DNA of 41,146 bases from Thiocapsa sp. UBA6158 (GCF_002423035.1 NZ_DIUM01000083.1:1-41146); one strand, 5' to 3'. Positions 26,019 to 35,277 are shown, numbered from the stretch's first letter. Notes: generated by a model not told the origin, from the letters alone. A program made the numbers and translations.

Positions 26019-28308
26019 ATGACCCGGATCGGACAATCCGAACGAGAGACACAGGACCGCGTCATCGCCCTGTTTCGCGATGCGTTGGGCTATCGGCATC
26101 TGGGGGACTGGACCGACCGCGCCGGCAACAGCAACATCGAAGAGGGTCTGCTGTCGACTTGGCTGACCCACCGAGGTTATTCCGAGGCGCAGATCGCCAT
26201 GGCGCTCTATCGCCTGCGCACCGAGGCGGACGACAGCCGTTTCAAGCTGGACAAGTATCTGCTCAAGCTCTGCGAGAAGCCGCGCTTGATCGAGCTGATG
26301 CGCGACTTCGTGCTCTTCGACGGCGGCATCAAGAAACTGCCGCGGACCCATCAATACTTCGGGGTCAAGGCGGCACAGAGCCATGTGCGGCGGCGCCAGG
26401 GCGGGATCATCTGGCACACCCAGGGCAGCGGCAAGAGCATCGTCATGGTGCTGCTGGCGCGTTGGATCCTGGAGACTTTTCCCGACGCACGCGTCGTCGT
26501 CATCACCGACCGCGACGAGCTGGACAGCCAGATCGAAGGCGTCTTCGGCCAGGTCGGCGAATCCATCTATCGCACCAACAGCGGGCGCGATTTGATGGCG
26601 CAGCTCGGCCGGGCCAAGCCACGTCTGCTCTGCTCCCTGGTGCACAAGTTCGGCCGCCGCGATGTGGACGACGTCGATGCCTTCATCAAGGAGCTCGAGG
26701 GACAGCCCAGCCGGACGGTCGGCGAGGTCTTCGTCTTCGTCGACGAGTGTCATCGCACCCAGAGCGGCAAGCTGCATCGGGTGATGAAGGCCCTGATGCC
26801 CAACGCGGTCTTCATCGGCTTTACCGGCACGCCGCTCCTGAAGAAGGACAAGGCCACCAGCCTGGAGGTCTTCGGCGGCTACATCCACACCTACAAGTTC
26901 AGCGAGGCGGTCGAGGATCAGGTGGCGCTCGATCTCGTCTACGAGGCGCGCGACATCGACCAGCGGCTCGGCTCCAAAGAGAAGATCGACGCCTGGTTCG
27001 CGAGCAAGACCAAGGGTCTGAACACCTGGCAGAAGGAAGAGCTTAAAAGCCGCTGGGTAACGATGCAAAGCGTACTCAGCTCGCGCTCGCGCATGGATCG
27101 GGTGGTCAACGACATCGTCTTCGACTTCAGTGTCAAGCAGCGCCTGTCCAGCCAACGCGGCAACGCCATGCTGGTGGCCTCCAGCATCTACGAGGCCTGC
27201 AAGTATTTCATGCTGTTTCAGAACACCCCGCTGAAGGGCAAGTGCGCGGTGGTGACCTCCTACAACCCGCAGGCGAAGGATGTCACCAAGGAGGAGGTCG
27301 GCGCCAACACCGAGACCGACAAGCAGCTCATCTCGTGCGGCGCCCATCCAAAGACAAGATCACCCCGGTCGGCGCCAACACCGAGACCGACAAGCAGCTC
27401 ATCTACAAGATCTACAAAAACTTGCTGAAGGACATCGTCGCCAAGCCCGGTATGACCAAGACCGAGACTTACGAACAGTGGGCCAAGACGCTGTTCGTCA
27501 AAGAGCCGGCCAATATGAAGCTCTTGGTGGTGGTGGATAAGCTGCTGACCGGCTTCGACGCTCCGCACTGCACCTATCTCTACATGGCGACCGTTGCCCT
27601 GGTCCGGGCCTATGCCAACATGGCCGACGAGCTGGAGGAGGCCGGTTACAGCGGCGAGGAGATCGCCCGCATCAAGCAGCAGCTCGACCAAGCACTGAAG
27701 CTGCGGGAGTTGATCCGCCAGGCTAGCGGCGAGACGCTCGACCTCAAGCCCTTCGAGGCCGACATGCGCCATCTCATCGATACCTATATCGAGGCCGATG
27801 ATCCGCGCCGGATCTCGCCCTTCGAGAACCTGGGCCTGCTTGACCTGATCGTGAAGAGCGGCATCGCCGAGGCGATCGCCACGCGCCTGGGCTGCATGCA
27901 GGGCAACAAGAACGCGATCGCCGAGACGATCGAGAATAACGTCCGCAGTACCATCATCAAGGAGCATCTGACCGACCCGGCCTTCTACGCCAATATTTCA
28001 GCTCAGTTGCAGGAGATCATCGCGCAGCGCAAGGCGAAGGCGATCGCCTACGAGGAGTATCTGCAGAAGATCGCGGAGCTGACGAAGCAGGTTGCGGCAG
28101 GGCAGGCCAAGGACAACCCGGCGGCGCTGGATACACCGGGCAAGAGGGCGCTCTTCAATAACCTGAAGTCCATCGCCGCCTCTCCTTTGGGGGCGCTGCC
28201 GGCCGCCGATGATCAAGGGGCCTATGCGCCTGCTGCCGTCGCGCTGGATCTGGCGCTCAAGATCGACGCGGTGGTCAAGAGGGTGCGTCCTGACGGCTGG
28301 CGTGGCGT
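26019..28308 (+). pseudogene. hsdR: Type I restriction subunit HsdR with nuclease and motif VI deletions and a frameshift
   Basis: ATG at 26019 begins a typical HsdR N-terminus (MTRIGQSERETQDRVIALF, then SNIEEGLL). After ALYRLRTEAD the sequence jumps in frame (about 26230) to DSRFKLDKYLLK. The ~130 residues carrying the PD-(D/E)xK nuclease (PDLVLYVNG...LELKN in relatives) are missing. The motor follows: QGSGKS, VDECH, FTGTP. At 27296-27404 an imperfect duplication shifts the frame. The gene continues as ANTETDKQLIYKIY...DKLLTGFDAPHCTYLY, then jumps in frame (about 27585) to VALVRAYANMADEL, losing helicase motif VI. It cannot cleave and probably cannot translocate. The C-terminus joins the next feature without a stop. 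Confidence 0.9.
27296..27404 (+). repeat. 38-bp direct repeat with 71-bp period inside hsdR
   Basis: Identical 38-base copies lie at 27296-27333 and 27367-27404, both encoding VGANTETDKQLI. The 33 bases between are not a copy of the upstream sequence but encode, in the second frame, PSKDKITP, which can replace the QAKDVTKEE seen before copy one. It looks like a joint between two diverged hsdR alleles. 71 bases is not a multiple of 3, so it breaks the reading frame. Confidence 0.85.
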
Positions 28309-28828
28309 ACAGGCCCGCGAGACGCCGCGCGAGGTTCTGGAGCGCGAGAGCCATGATCTCTGGGGCCGGCGCTATCTGCTGAGCCTGGTCGAGGAAGAAG
28401 CAGCGCCGACCGTGACGAACCATCCCGGCTCTTTGGTGTTGAGGGTTCGGCCGGGGACGAGCCAGGCGCAGCGCGAGGTCGTCATGGCGGGCTGGTACCG
28501 CCGGCAGGTCCGGGATGCGGCGGCCGAGCTGATCGAGACATGGGAATGCATCCTCGGGGTTCGTGTCCACCGACTGTTCGTGCAGCGTATGAAGACCCGC
28601 TGGGGGAGCTGCAGTCCGGAAACGCGGACGATCCGGCTCAACACCGAGCTGGCGAAGAAGCCGGTACAGTGTCTGGAGTACATCCTCGTCCATGAGCTGA
28701 TGCATCTGCTGGAACGCCATCACAATGCGCGGTTTGTCGAGCTGATGGACCGCTCTCTACCGCGGTGGCGGCAGTCGCGGGAGCTGCTCAACGGTCTGCC
28801 GTTGACCCATGAAGAGTGGCACTACTGA
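28309..28828 (+). pseudogene. YgjP/SprT-like zinc metallopeptidase domain fused to the end of hsdR
   Basis: After the hsdR C-terminal KRVRPDGWRG the same frame continues as ETPREVLERESHDLWGRRYL and runs to TGA at 28828. It contains the YgjP-type motifs QRMKTRWGSCSP, RLNTELAKKP and the zinc site HELMHLLERHHN. In intact loci a separate ~235-aa metallopeptidase gene follows hsdR; here the last ~40 codons of hsdR, the gap and the first ~60 codons of the peptidase are gone. The zinc-site half is whole, so the fusion could still fold. It lacks its own start codon and is in frame with the part of hsdR downstream of the 71-bp duplication. 28829-28985 is a short convergent gap. Confidence 0.8.
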
Positions 28829-28985
28829 ACTACGGGCGGGGTGCGCGTCATCCCGGCAGGGTTGGCTTGCCGATGCATCGCCGCTCTTATCGGCCCTCGC
28901 TTGCCGCTCGGGAAGATCCGCAAGCTGGAACCTGGGCATCGAAATCCTGGCGGGCAGGGGGGGCTGAAGTCGCCCCTTGTCGACC

Positions 28986-29906
28986 CTACGTCGCCCCTAC
29001 GTGCCGGTCGATGCTTTCCCGTACGCGCATCGGCGGCGTCCCGGCCGAATCCACGACGGTGCACTGGTTCTCGAGAAACCCCAGCAAGGCGCCGACATGG
29101 TCCTCGATGCGATCGACCGAATCATGATCGGCGCCGTCGATCTCCAGCAGACGCACATGCGTTCCCGCGGATCGTGCATGGATCAGGCGCGCATCCTCTA
29201 CCGGCACCACGCGATCCGCTCTGCCGTGAACCAGCAAGACAGGACAGGTGATGCGGGTGATTGTGTTCATGGGCGCGATGGTGTCGAACCTGTGTCCGAT
29301 CAGCCATTCTACGTAGCGGATGATGCCGTAGACGATCGCAGCGGGGAGATGCAGGTGACGCACCGATGCCTCGGTCACGCGGGCGGGGTGTGCGAACGCG
29401 GCGATGCTGATCACGGCTGCGATGTCCGGGTTGCGCGATGCCTCGAACAGTGCGGCGCCTGCCCCGACGGAGTGTCCGAGCACGGCGACACACTCGGCCC
29501 GTCTCGGGTGGTGCCGTTTGAGCCAGGCGATGGCCATTCCGAGGTCCTCGGCAAACCGCGGCAAGGAGGAAAAGGTGTCGCCGTCGCTCCCCCCGTGATT
29601 GCGGGCATCGAAGAGCAGGACGTTGAAGCCGGCCTCTCGGAAGGGAATTGCGATGGGCAGCATCAGCTCGGCGTTGCCGCCCCAGCCGTGCAGGATGACG
29701 AGTGTGCGTGTCGAGTCTGCTGCCGGAAGCAGCCACCCGAAGAGGGATCGGCGTCGCACGGTCGGGATGCGAACCGTCTCGAAGTCGAGGCCGGAGTCCG
29801 CCGGCGTGCCGATTTCGCGCAGCCTTGGTGCGCGAAATCCCAGATGCACACCTGCCGGAATCGCGGCTGCGGCCAAAACGGCGAAGAGACTCAGGGTCGT
29901 GAGCAT
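28986..29906 (-). CDS. Alpha/beta hydrolase with N-terminal membrane anchor (306 aa)
   Basis: Serine hydrolase of the alpha/beta fold (DUF1749/BAAT-like or esterase group). Residues 1-22 are hydrophobic (LTTLSLFAVLAAAAIPAGV), a signal anchor or signal peptide. Oxyanion-loop HGWGG is near residue 73, nucleophile elbow GHSVGAG near 144-150, the acid in HGRADRVV near 226, and the base in GADHDS near 255. ATG at 29906 has GGAG upstream. Substrate unknown. It converges on the restriction remnants and marks the return to ordinary chromosomal genes. 29907-30288 upstream shows no gene I can support. Confidence 0.85.
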   Translation of the reverse strand: MLTTLSLFAVLAAAAIPAGVHLGFRAPRLREIGTPADSGLDFETVRIPTVRRRSLFGWLLPAADSTRTLVILHGWGGNAELMLPIAIPFREAGFNVLLFDARNHGGSDGDTFSSLPRFAEDLGMAIAWLKRHHPRRAECVAVLGHSVGAGAALFEASRNPDIAAVISIAAFAHPARVTEASVRHLHLPAAIVYGIIRYVEWLIGHRFDTIAPMNTITRITCPVLLVHGRADRVVPVEDARLIHARSAGTHVRLLEIDGADHDSVDRIEDHVGALLGFLENQCTVVDSAGTPPMRVRESIDRHVGAT

Positions 29907-30288
29907 GTCGGTCGAGCTCCGATACGGCTTGGAAGACTTCGCCGGAATCGGCGTTCCCTGTGTACCGACCTTGTCCGGTCGTCTTCAGTGCATAGCCTTC
30001 GGTTGTCTGACAGTGATGGCATCGTTTGGCCTTTCCAAATGCTCATGCCGCGATGACTCGTCTTTGAGCCCGACTGAGAAGATACGGCGTTGTCGGGTGC
30101 AGGACCGTCGGTCTTGGCATAGACTGAATAAAACACACTCATGCCCTCGAGCGCGCTGTGAAGGACTGAATCGATACCGGCCGCGCAGCCTCGATACGGA
30201 GATCTCCGGTTCGTCGTGAGTGGCGCCCTGCTGATCTCGATCGCCAAGCTAGAGGGCGTTGCCTTCGTCGTCCGGACAGGAGCTCAAC

Positions 30289-30747
30289 ATGGTTCATGTC
30301 TCCCGCCCACGGCTTCAGGGTTTGCTTGCGGCCGGCCTCTTACTGATCCTTCTGCACTATGCGGCTCCCGGCTTCTCCGCCAAGTCGGGGCCGGCTTGGG
30401 ACGCTTGCCGCGATCGTGTGATTGCGAACCTCGAGGCCGCCGGTCTGCGGGATTTCGGGGATGTCAGCGCCTACACGGGCGCGACCGGTACCGGAGCGCT
30501 CCAAGCGGTGATCGATCAATGCGGTTATCGCTCCGAGCGCATCGGCCCCGCCTTTTGCGATGACCTCTACGAGCAGGTCTATGCGGCCTGCCGAGTGGAT
30601 GGCTTCGAGGGCATGAGCATGGCCGCGACGTCTTGGGTTCTGATCTTTGATCCCGACGGCCCGCTGGTGGAGCGGTTGAGGAGGGTCTGTACACAGTCGG
30701 CGACGATCGACCGGGTGAGGTTCGGGCGCCTGATCTGCGGCGAGTGA
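30289..30747 (+). CDS. Secreted six-cysteine protein of unknown function (152 aa)
   Basis: The start at 30289 (MVHVSRPRL) has CAGGAG close upstream; the ATG at 30259 lacks this. Residues 1-30 form a signal peptide (LLAAGLLLILLHYA, cleavage near GFSA-KS). The mature part has six Cys (40, 78, 90, 101, 134, 150), enough for three disulfides, suggesting a small periplasmic or secreted protein. I do not recognise the family. It stands alone, converging on hda. Confidence 0.7.
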   Translation: MVHVSRPRLQGLLAAGLLLILLHYAAPGFSAKSGPAWDACRDRVIANLEAAGLRDFGDVSAYTGATGTGALQAVIDQCGYRSERIGPAFCDDLYEQVYAACRVDGFEGMSMAATSWVLIFDPDGPLVERLRRVCTQSATIDRVRFGRLICGE

Positions 30748-30873
30748 GAGTGAGGGTGCAGAATGCCCGACAGGGGCTGCAGCCGCAACGCTGCACGACG
30801 GCGACGCGTGAATCGGGCTTCAGTCGGTCGGGAGTCGATTCGCCGGACCGTCACACCGTAAGTCGATCGCCGT

Positions 30874-31578
30874 TCAGTTCTCGCCGCGCATGACCCGACG
30901 CACCAGGGGGATGCTCGGCTGGCGTTGCTCGCGCAGGCTGACTTGGTCGATCCGCTCGATCAGCGCGACCAGCGAGCCGGGATCGCGGGCATAGTTGTTC
31001 ATGATGTAGCGAGCGGTTTCCTGGCCCAGCCGCATACCGAGCTCCGTGGCGACCTCCGTGAGCAAGCGCTCGCAGTCCGGGTCGGCGAGCGGCAGCAGAC
31101 AGTAGCGCGGCCCCCATTGCAGTCGCGAGCACAGATCCGCCAGACCAAGTCCCAGGGCGTCCGGGGCCGAGCTCCCCGCAATCAGAAGCGCGCATCCGCG
31201 CGCGCGCGCTCGATTGAACAGATCGAACAAGGCGACCTCCCAGTCCGCCTTGCCGGCGATGGCCTGCACATCGTCGATCGCCAACAGATCGCGGCTCTCG
31301 AGGTCATCGAAGATCGAGGGCCTCAGCCCGGCCTCGCCGAGCGGGATGTACTGCGCCGTGCGCGCCCGTTTGATCGCAGCCTGACAAGTGCCCTGCAGCA
31401 GATGAGTCTTGCCGGTCGATGCGCCTCCGAACAGAAACACGTAAGGCTCGCCTGCTCCCGACGCCAATGCCTCGACCGCGGCGAGCGCCTCTGCATTCGG
31501 CCCGGCGCGATAGTCCGCGAGCGTCGGCTCCCGGATCAGCGTGATCGGCAGATGCAGTTGCCCGGGATGGTCGGTCAA
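30874..31578 (-). CDS. hda: DnaA regulatory inactivator Hda (234 aa)
   Basis: AAA+ protein that, with the DNA-loaded sliding clamp, makes DnaA hydrolyse its ATP and so prevents re-initiation of replication. The N-terminal clamp-binding motif QLHLP is at residues 7-11. Walker A is GGASTGKT (about 51-58), Walker B LLAIDDVQ. Sensor and lid follow (EVATELGMRLG, IMNNYARDPGSLVALIERID). Length is typical of Hda and half that of DnaA; no DnaA DNA-binding domain is present. It follows wrbA by 34 bases on the same strand. Confidence 0.93.
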   Translation of the reverse strand: MTDHPGQLHLPITLIREPTLADYRAGPNAEALAAVEALASGAGEPYVFLFGGASTGKTHLLQGTCQAAIKRARTAQYIPLGEAGLRPSIFDDLESRDLLAIDDVQAIAGKADWEVALFDLFNRARARGCALLIAGSSAPDALGLGLADLCSRLQWGPRYCLLPLADPDCERLLTEVATELGMRLGQETARYIMNNYARDPGSLVALIERIDQVSLREQRQPSIPLVRRVMRGEN

Positions 31579-31612
31579 GGTTCCGTCTGCTCGAGGATGC
31601 GGGTCCGGCGCT

Positions 31613-32212
31613 TCAGCCCGGGCGGCGCGAGAGTGCCGCCGCGGTCTCGGCGAGCCGCCGGCCCAAGGCCAAACACAGACACTTTTCCTCGTCCGTGACC
31701 GGGAGTGCGCTGTCGGGTCCGGCCAGGTGCGACGGGCCGTAGGGCGTGCCCCCGGAGCGGGTGTGAAGCAGGTCCGCCTCGGTGTAGGGGAGTCCCGTCA
31801 ACAGCATCCCGTGGTGAAACAAGGGGATCATCATGGTGAGCAGTGTGGCCTCTTGACCGCCGTGCAGACTGGATGTCGAGGTGAAGACGCCGGCGGGTTT
31901 GCCGGAAAGGGCTCCGGAGAGCCAGAGACCGCTGGTTCCGTCGAGGAAATATTTCATCGGGGCCGCCATGTTCCCGAACCGCGTAGGACTGCCGAGGGCA
32001 AGGCCGGCGCAGCCGCGCAGGTCGTCTTGATCCGCATAGGGCGCACCGGAGGGCGGGACGCTGTCCTCGGTCGCTTCGCAGACGGTCGAGACGGCAGGAA
32101 CGGTCCGCAGGCGCGCTTCCAGTCCGCCGGCCTCGACGCCGCGTCCGACATGATGAGCCATCTCGGCGGTGGCGCCGTAGCGACTGTAGTAGAGGACGAG
32201 GATATAGCTCAT
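31613..32212 (-). CDS. wrbA: NAD(P)H:quinone oxidoreductase, WrbA type (199 aa)
   Basis: Flavodoxin-fold FMN enzyme for two-electron quinone reduction. The FMN phosphate loop YSRYGATAEMA is at residues 9-19, the isoalloxazine-binding SPTRFGNMAAPMKYFLD in the middle, then TSTSSLHGGQE and GTPYGPSH, all standard WrbA signatures. Length is right for the family (about 200). It lies directly upstream of hda, probably cotranscribed. Upstream (32213-32663) is filled by three copies of the intergenic repeat family. Confidence 0.92.
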   Translation of the reverse strand: MSYILVLYYSRYGATAEMAHHVGRGVEAGGLEARLRTVPAVSTVCEATEDSVPPSGAPYADQDDLRGCAGLALGSPTRFGNMAAPMKYFLDGTSGLWLSGALSGKPAGVFTSTSSLHGGQEATLLTMMIPLFHHGMLLTGLPYTEADLLHTRSGGTPYGPSHLAGPDSALPVTDEEKCLCLALGRRLAETAAALSRRPG

Positions 32213-32307
32213 GGGTAGTCGGTCTCCGAATAGAGTCGCCGGAATGCGCGGGTCCCGGATCGGACCGGCGCTCGGTGTGTTGCTGATGTCATGGGTCGGG
32301 CATTAGT

Positions 32308-32319
32308 CTAAACCGCGTC
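32308..32319. repeat. Half copy of the TTTAAACCGCGTC intergenic repeat
   Basis: CTAAACCGCGTC with no matching GACGCGGTTTA partner within the next 120 bases; either a decayed element or an orphan arm next to two complete copies. Confidence 0.5.
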
Positions 32320-32444
32320 GGCAGCGAAAGCCGATGTTTCGTCCGCCCGAGCCGCCGCATCCGAAGCCGCGGGATCCGGGCATTGAACTGTGACGCCGAA
32401 CTGGTGAGAATCAGGCGACCCGGCCCGGACGTTCGCCCGGTGCC

Positions 32445-32533
32445 CTAAATCGCGTCCAGAGCGAGATGCTGAATTTTCGAGTGAGCTCGACGTTTGGTGC
32501 ATCCACAGGCCTGAGCGGAGACGCGGTTTAAAA
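32445..32533. repeat. Intergenic inverted-repeat element, copy 1 (89 bp)
   Basis: CTAAATCGCGTC at the left and GACGCGGTTTAAA at the right. The interior starts CAGAGCGA, as in the copy at 36411. Confidence 0.7.
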
Positions 32534-32551
32534 TGATCTATTTTTTAACAT

Positions 32552-32640
32552 CTTAAACCGCGCCGGCTCCAGCGGTCGTCAGCTCTGCCGGGGCCGATCC
32601 CGTCCAGAAAACATCGCATACCGCGCCGGGCGCGGTTTAA
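32552..32640. repeat. Intergenic inverted-repeat element, copy 2 (89 bp)
   Basis: CTTAAACCGCGCC at the left and GGGCGCGGTTTAA at the right. The right half (CATACCGCGC...) matches the copy at 36411. It ends 24 bases before the thioredoxin-like gene start. Confidence 0.75.
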
Positions 32641-32663
32641 TGCTACGAGGAGGCAAGACAAGA

Positions 32664-33224
32664 ATGGCTCACCTGCGTTCGCGTGATGGTCGGCGAGAGT
32701 TTCGACTGATGTTCATCCTGCTCGTGCTGTGCGCAACTGCGGTCGGTGCTGCGACCCGAGATCCCGCCCAGTATTTCTTCGACTCGACTTTCGGGGATTT
32801 CGCCGAGGAGCTCGAGACGGCGAGAGACGAGGGCAAGAAGGGCATCCTGCTGATGTTCGAGATGGACGAGTGTCCCTTCTGTCATCGCATGAAGACCACG
32901 GTGCTCAACCAGCCCGAGGTGCAGGACTATTTCAAAGAGCATTTCATGATCTTCCCGGTGGATATCGAGGGCGATGTGGAGATCCATGATTTTACGGGCA
33001 CCGCGATGGCACAAAAGGATTTTGCCCTGAAGACCCATCGGGTGCGTGCGACGCCGGTGTTCGCCTTCTTCGACCTCGACGGCAATCTGGTGGCCAGGTA
33101 CACCGGGGCTACGGGTGATGCAACCGAGTTCATGTGGCTCGGGGAGTACGTCGTTCAGGAACGCTACAAAGACGTCACCTTCCCGGCCTACAAGCGCGAG
33201 CGCCAAGCCGCCGCCGCGGAGTAA
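32664..33224 (+). CDS. Exported thioredoxin-fold protein (186 aa)
   Basis: The start at 32664 (MAHLRSRD) is supported by GAGGAGG about 12 bases upstream. A basic N region and MFILLVLCATAVGA form a signal peptide, so the protein is periplasmic. The active site CPFC (C70, C73) is in EMDECPFCHRMK, and the cis-Pro loop is RATPVFAFFD. This layout (EmdeCpfC, then FPVDIEGD and TPVF) matches SoxW/DsbD-gamma-like thioredoxins, which reduce periplasmic partners such as sulfur-oxidation proteins; partner not shown here. Acylphosphatase follows by 58 bases. Confidence 0.85.
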   Translation: MAHLRSRDGRREFRLMFILLVLCATAVGAATRDPAQYFFDSTFGDFAEELETARDEGKKGILLMFEMDECPFCHRMKTTVLNQPEVQDYFKEHFMIFPVDIEGDVEIHDFTGTAMAQKDFALKTHRVRATPVFAFFDLDGNLVARYTGATGDATEFMWLGEYVVQERYKDVTFPAYKRERQAAAAE

Positions 33225-33282
33225 AGCTGCAAGCCGCGGCGCCATCCGGGCGGCGTACGGGGCGCGATCCGAGGAGCAGAGA

Positions 33283-33573
33283 ATGGATGAGCATGACAGC
33301 GAACAACGCGTCTGTTACCGCTGCCTCGTCGGCGGGCGGGTGCAGGGGGTGTTTTTCCGTGCGTCGGCTCGCGAGCAGGCGATGCGGCTGGGCGTGACCG
33401 GATATGCGCGAAATCTTCCCGACGGCCGCGTGGAGCTGCTGGTTTGCGGGGAGTCGAATGCCGTCGGTCATCTGCGCGACTGGTTGCGCACCGGTCCACC
33501 GGGTGCCGCGGTGACCGGGGTCGCTTGCGAGCCTCTGGACTTTCAGCTGTACCCGAGTTTCGCGATCGACTAA
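33283..33573 (+). CDS. acyP: Acylphosphatase (96 aa)
   Basis: Small enzyme hydrolysing acyl phosphates. The signature GRVQGVFFR supplies the phosphate-binding Arg26, and GYARNLPDGRVE the catalytic Asn44. The start at 33283 has GAGGAG 6-12 bases upstream. The length is that of the classic family. Probably cotranscribed with the thioredoxin-like gene. Confidence 0.93.
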   Translation: MDEHDSEQRVCYRCLVGGRVQGVFFRASAREQAMRLGVTGYARNLPDGRVELLVCGESNAVGHLRDWLRTGPPGAAVTGVACEPLDFQLYPSFAID

Positions 33574-33614
33574 CGGGGCGTTCCCCGAGCGGCGCCGTAC
33601 AGGCGTTGGACGCC

Positions 33615-34484
33615 TCAATAGCCGCCCGCCGTTCGACTCGGGCGCTCCGGATAGCCGTCGAGACGGACGACCCTGGTCTCCAATACGCCGTCGGCAAAGA
33701 GCGTGAGCTCTCGATAGCCGGGGACTTCTTGGGTATCGATCGTGAAATCGGCTTGGCGCGGCGCGAACTGAACGCAGGTCGAGGGTGCTCCCAGGACGCG
33801 GCAACCCTCGATCCGATGCTCGAATTCCTGGTGGATGTGACCGCATACCAGGGCTTTGACCTGAGGGTGTCGGTCGCAGATTCCGATCAGCTCGTCTCCG
33901 TCCTCGACCCGGAGCTTGTCCATCCACGCGCTCCGCACCGGGATGGGATGCTGATGCAGGAAGATGACGGCGGGTGAGGGGTTTGCCGCGACGGCATCGC
34001 GCAGCGCTGCGAGTCGGGCCGGGCCGATTCGCCCGCCTTCGCGTCCCGGCTCGGTGGAATCGAGAAATACGAGATTCCAGCCACCGAGCTTGCGCGCGGC
34101 GACCGGCCCGAGTGCTGCAGGTCCGAGCAGCTCGTCCATCAGCGGCCGCGAGTCGTGGTTGCCTGGGATGCAGTAGTAGGGCAGCCCGGTGCGATCGAGC
34201 AAGCGACGAAGCGTACGATAGCCTTCACGCGACTCGTCGTGGACGAGATCGCCCGTGAGCACCAAAGCGTCGGCCGGTGGTGAATGCACGAGTGCGAACT
34301 CCAACACCGCCTCGAAGCTGCGCCGCGTGGTGACGTCGAGCAATTGCCCCTGGGGATCTGCGAACAGGTGCGGATCGGTCAACTGGAGAAGCGTCCGCGG
34401 TTGCGCGGTGCGTTCCGAACGCGTTTCCCCCGTTGTTCGCGAGGGGGCGATGTCGAATGTCCGTAAGCCGGTGGACGCTGGCAT
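33615..34484 (-). CDS. cpdA: 3',5'-cyclic-AMP phosphodiesterase CpdA (289 aa)
   Basis: Class III cyclic nucleotide phosphodiesterase of the calcineurin fold. Metal-binding motifs in order: DPHL, GDLVHD, GNHDSRP, HQHP and GHIHQEF. The perfect AAGGAG before ATG at 34484 fixes the start. An N-terminal extension of about 30 residues precedes the fold. It would lower cAMP and so affect CRP-type regulation. It converges on acylphosphatase with a 41-base gap. Confidence 0.9.
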   Translation of the reverse strand: MPASTGLRTFDIAPSRTTGETRSERTAQPRTLLQLTDPHLFADPQGQLLDVTTRRSFEAVLEFALVHSPPADALVLTGDLVHDESREGYRTLRRLLDRTGLPYYCIPGNHDSRPLMDELLGPAALGPVAARKLGGWNLVFLDSTEPGREGGRIGPARLAALRDAVAANPSPAVIFLHQHPIPVRSAWMDKLRVEDGDELIGICDRHPQVKALVCGHIHQEFEHRIEGCRVLGAPSTCVQFAPRQADFTIDTQEVPGYRELTLFADGVLETRVVRLDGYPERPSRTAGGY

Positions 34485-34696
34485 AGTCTGCTCCTTAGGT
34501 CACCAGGATAGATATAGCAGGTGCGCACGGACGCGTCGCCGCACCAGTTCACAGACTTGTCGAAGAGTGCTGTCGCCCATAAAAAGAGACGATCGGAGCC
34601 ATTGGAACAAACAATTTCTGAAACGGCTTCGAGGTGACTAAGGTCGTGGGTGTAGGTTCAGCCAACCCCCGTTCATTCCATCGTGAGGAGATCGAC

Positions 34697-35116
34697 ATGG
34701 AGCTCAAGGGCAGCAAAACCGAAGAGAGTTTGAAGGAAGCCTTCGCGGGCGAGTCTCAGGCCAATCGCCGCTACCTCTACTTCGCCGCCAAGGCCGATGT
34801 CGAGGGCTACAACGATGTCGCGGCGGTTTTCCGCTCCACCGCCGAGGGTGAGACCGGCCATGCACACGGCCATCTCGAATATCTCGAAGCCGTCGGCGAT
34901 CCGGCCACAGGTATGCCAATCGGCCCGACCGGCGACAACCTGCGTGCGGCCATCGCTGGCGAGACCCACGAGTACACCGATATGTACCCCGGCATGGCGA
35001 AGACGGCACGTGACGAAGGCTTCGACGAGGTCGCCGACTGGTTCGAGACGCTCGCCAAGGCCGAGCGCTCGCACGCCAACCGCTTCCAGAAGGCGCTCGA
35101 CAACCTCGACGCTTAA
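34697..35116 (+). CDS. Rubrerythrin without rubredoxin domain (139 aa)
   Basis: Ferritin-like di-iron protein, likely an NADH-linked peroxide scavenger. The start at 34697 (MELKGSKTEE) has GAGGAG upstream. The four-helix iron ligands are visible: ESQANRRY (E19), EGETGHAHGH (E52, H55), AGETHEY (E89, E92) and KAERSHANRF (E123, H126). The usual C-terminal rubredoxin knuckles (CxxC twice) are missing, so electrons must come from a separate rubredoxin. Such short forms are common in anaerobes and purple bacteria. Confidence 0.9.
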   Translation: MELKGSKTEESLKEAFAGESQANRRYLYFAAKADVEGYNDVAAVFRSTAEGETGHAHGHLEYLEAVGDPATGMPIGPTGDNLRAAIAGETHEYTDMYPGMAKTARDEGFDEVADWFETLAKAERSHANRFQKALDNLDA

Positions 35117-35257
35117 ACCATGTCCCGAGTCGACAGGTTAACTGATCGGCACGCTGGACGTAGTCGATACCAAAAGCGTCGACGTCGGATGCGCTTTAGA
35201 GATCAAGTGCTTTCGATGATCGACAGAGACCGAGCGACCGGCGACTAGGGACATGCG

Positions 35258-35277
35258 GGGGCGACTTGAGTCGCCCC
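35258..35277 (+). terminator. Hairpin after rubrerythrin, probable terminator
   Basis: GGGGCGACT and AGTCGCCCC form a 9-bp stem around TG, followed by TTCTCT. It lies about 140 bases after the rubrerythrin stop. The gap 35117-35626 has no gene; it holds this stem, a second hairpin at 35460-35493 and an intergenic repeat at 35530-35620. Confidence 0.5.

Noticed and set aside
24777..27347. 856-codon open frame on the minus strand opposite the ATPase and hsdR
   Set aside because: Antisense shadow; the plus strand carries clear P-loop and helicase motifs.
28951..28980. Terminator between hsdR fusion and hydrolase gene
   Set aside because: The gggggct/agtcgcccc stem has an internal mismatch and no T run; too weak to list.
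29891..30247. 118-codon minus-strand gene before the hydrolase
   Set aside because: No ribosome site, no recognisable pattern, overlaps the hydrolase start.
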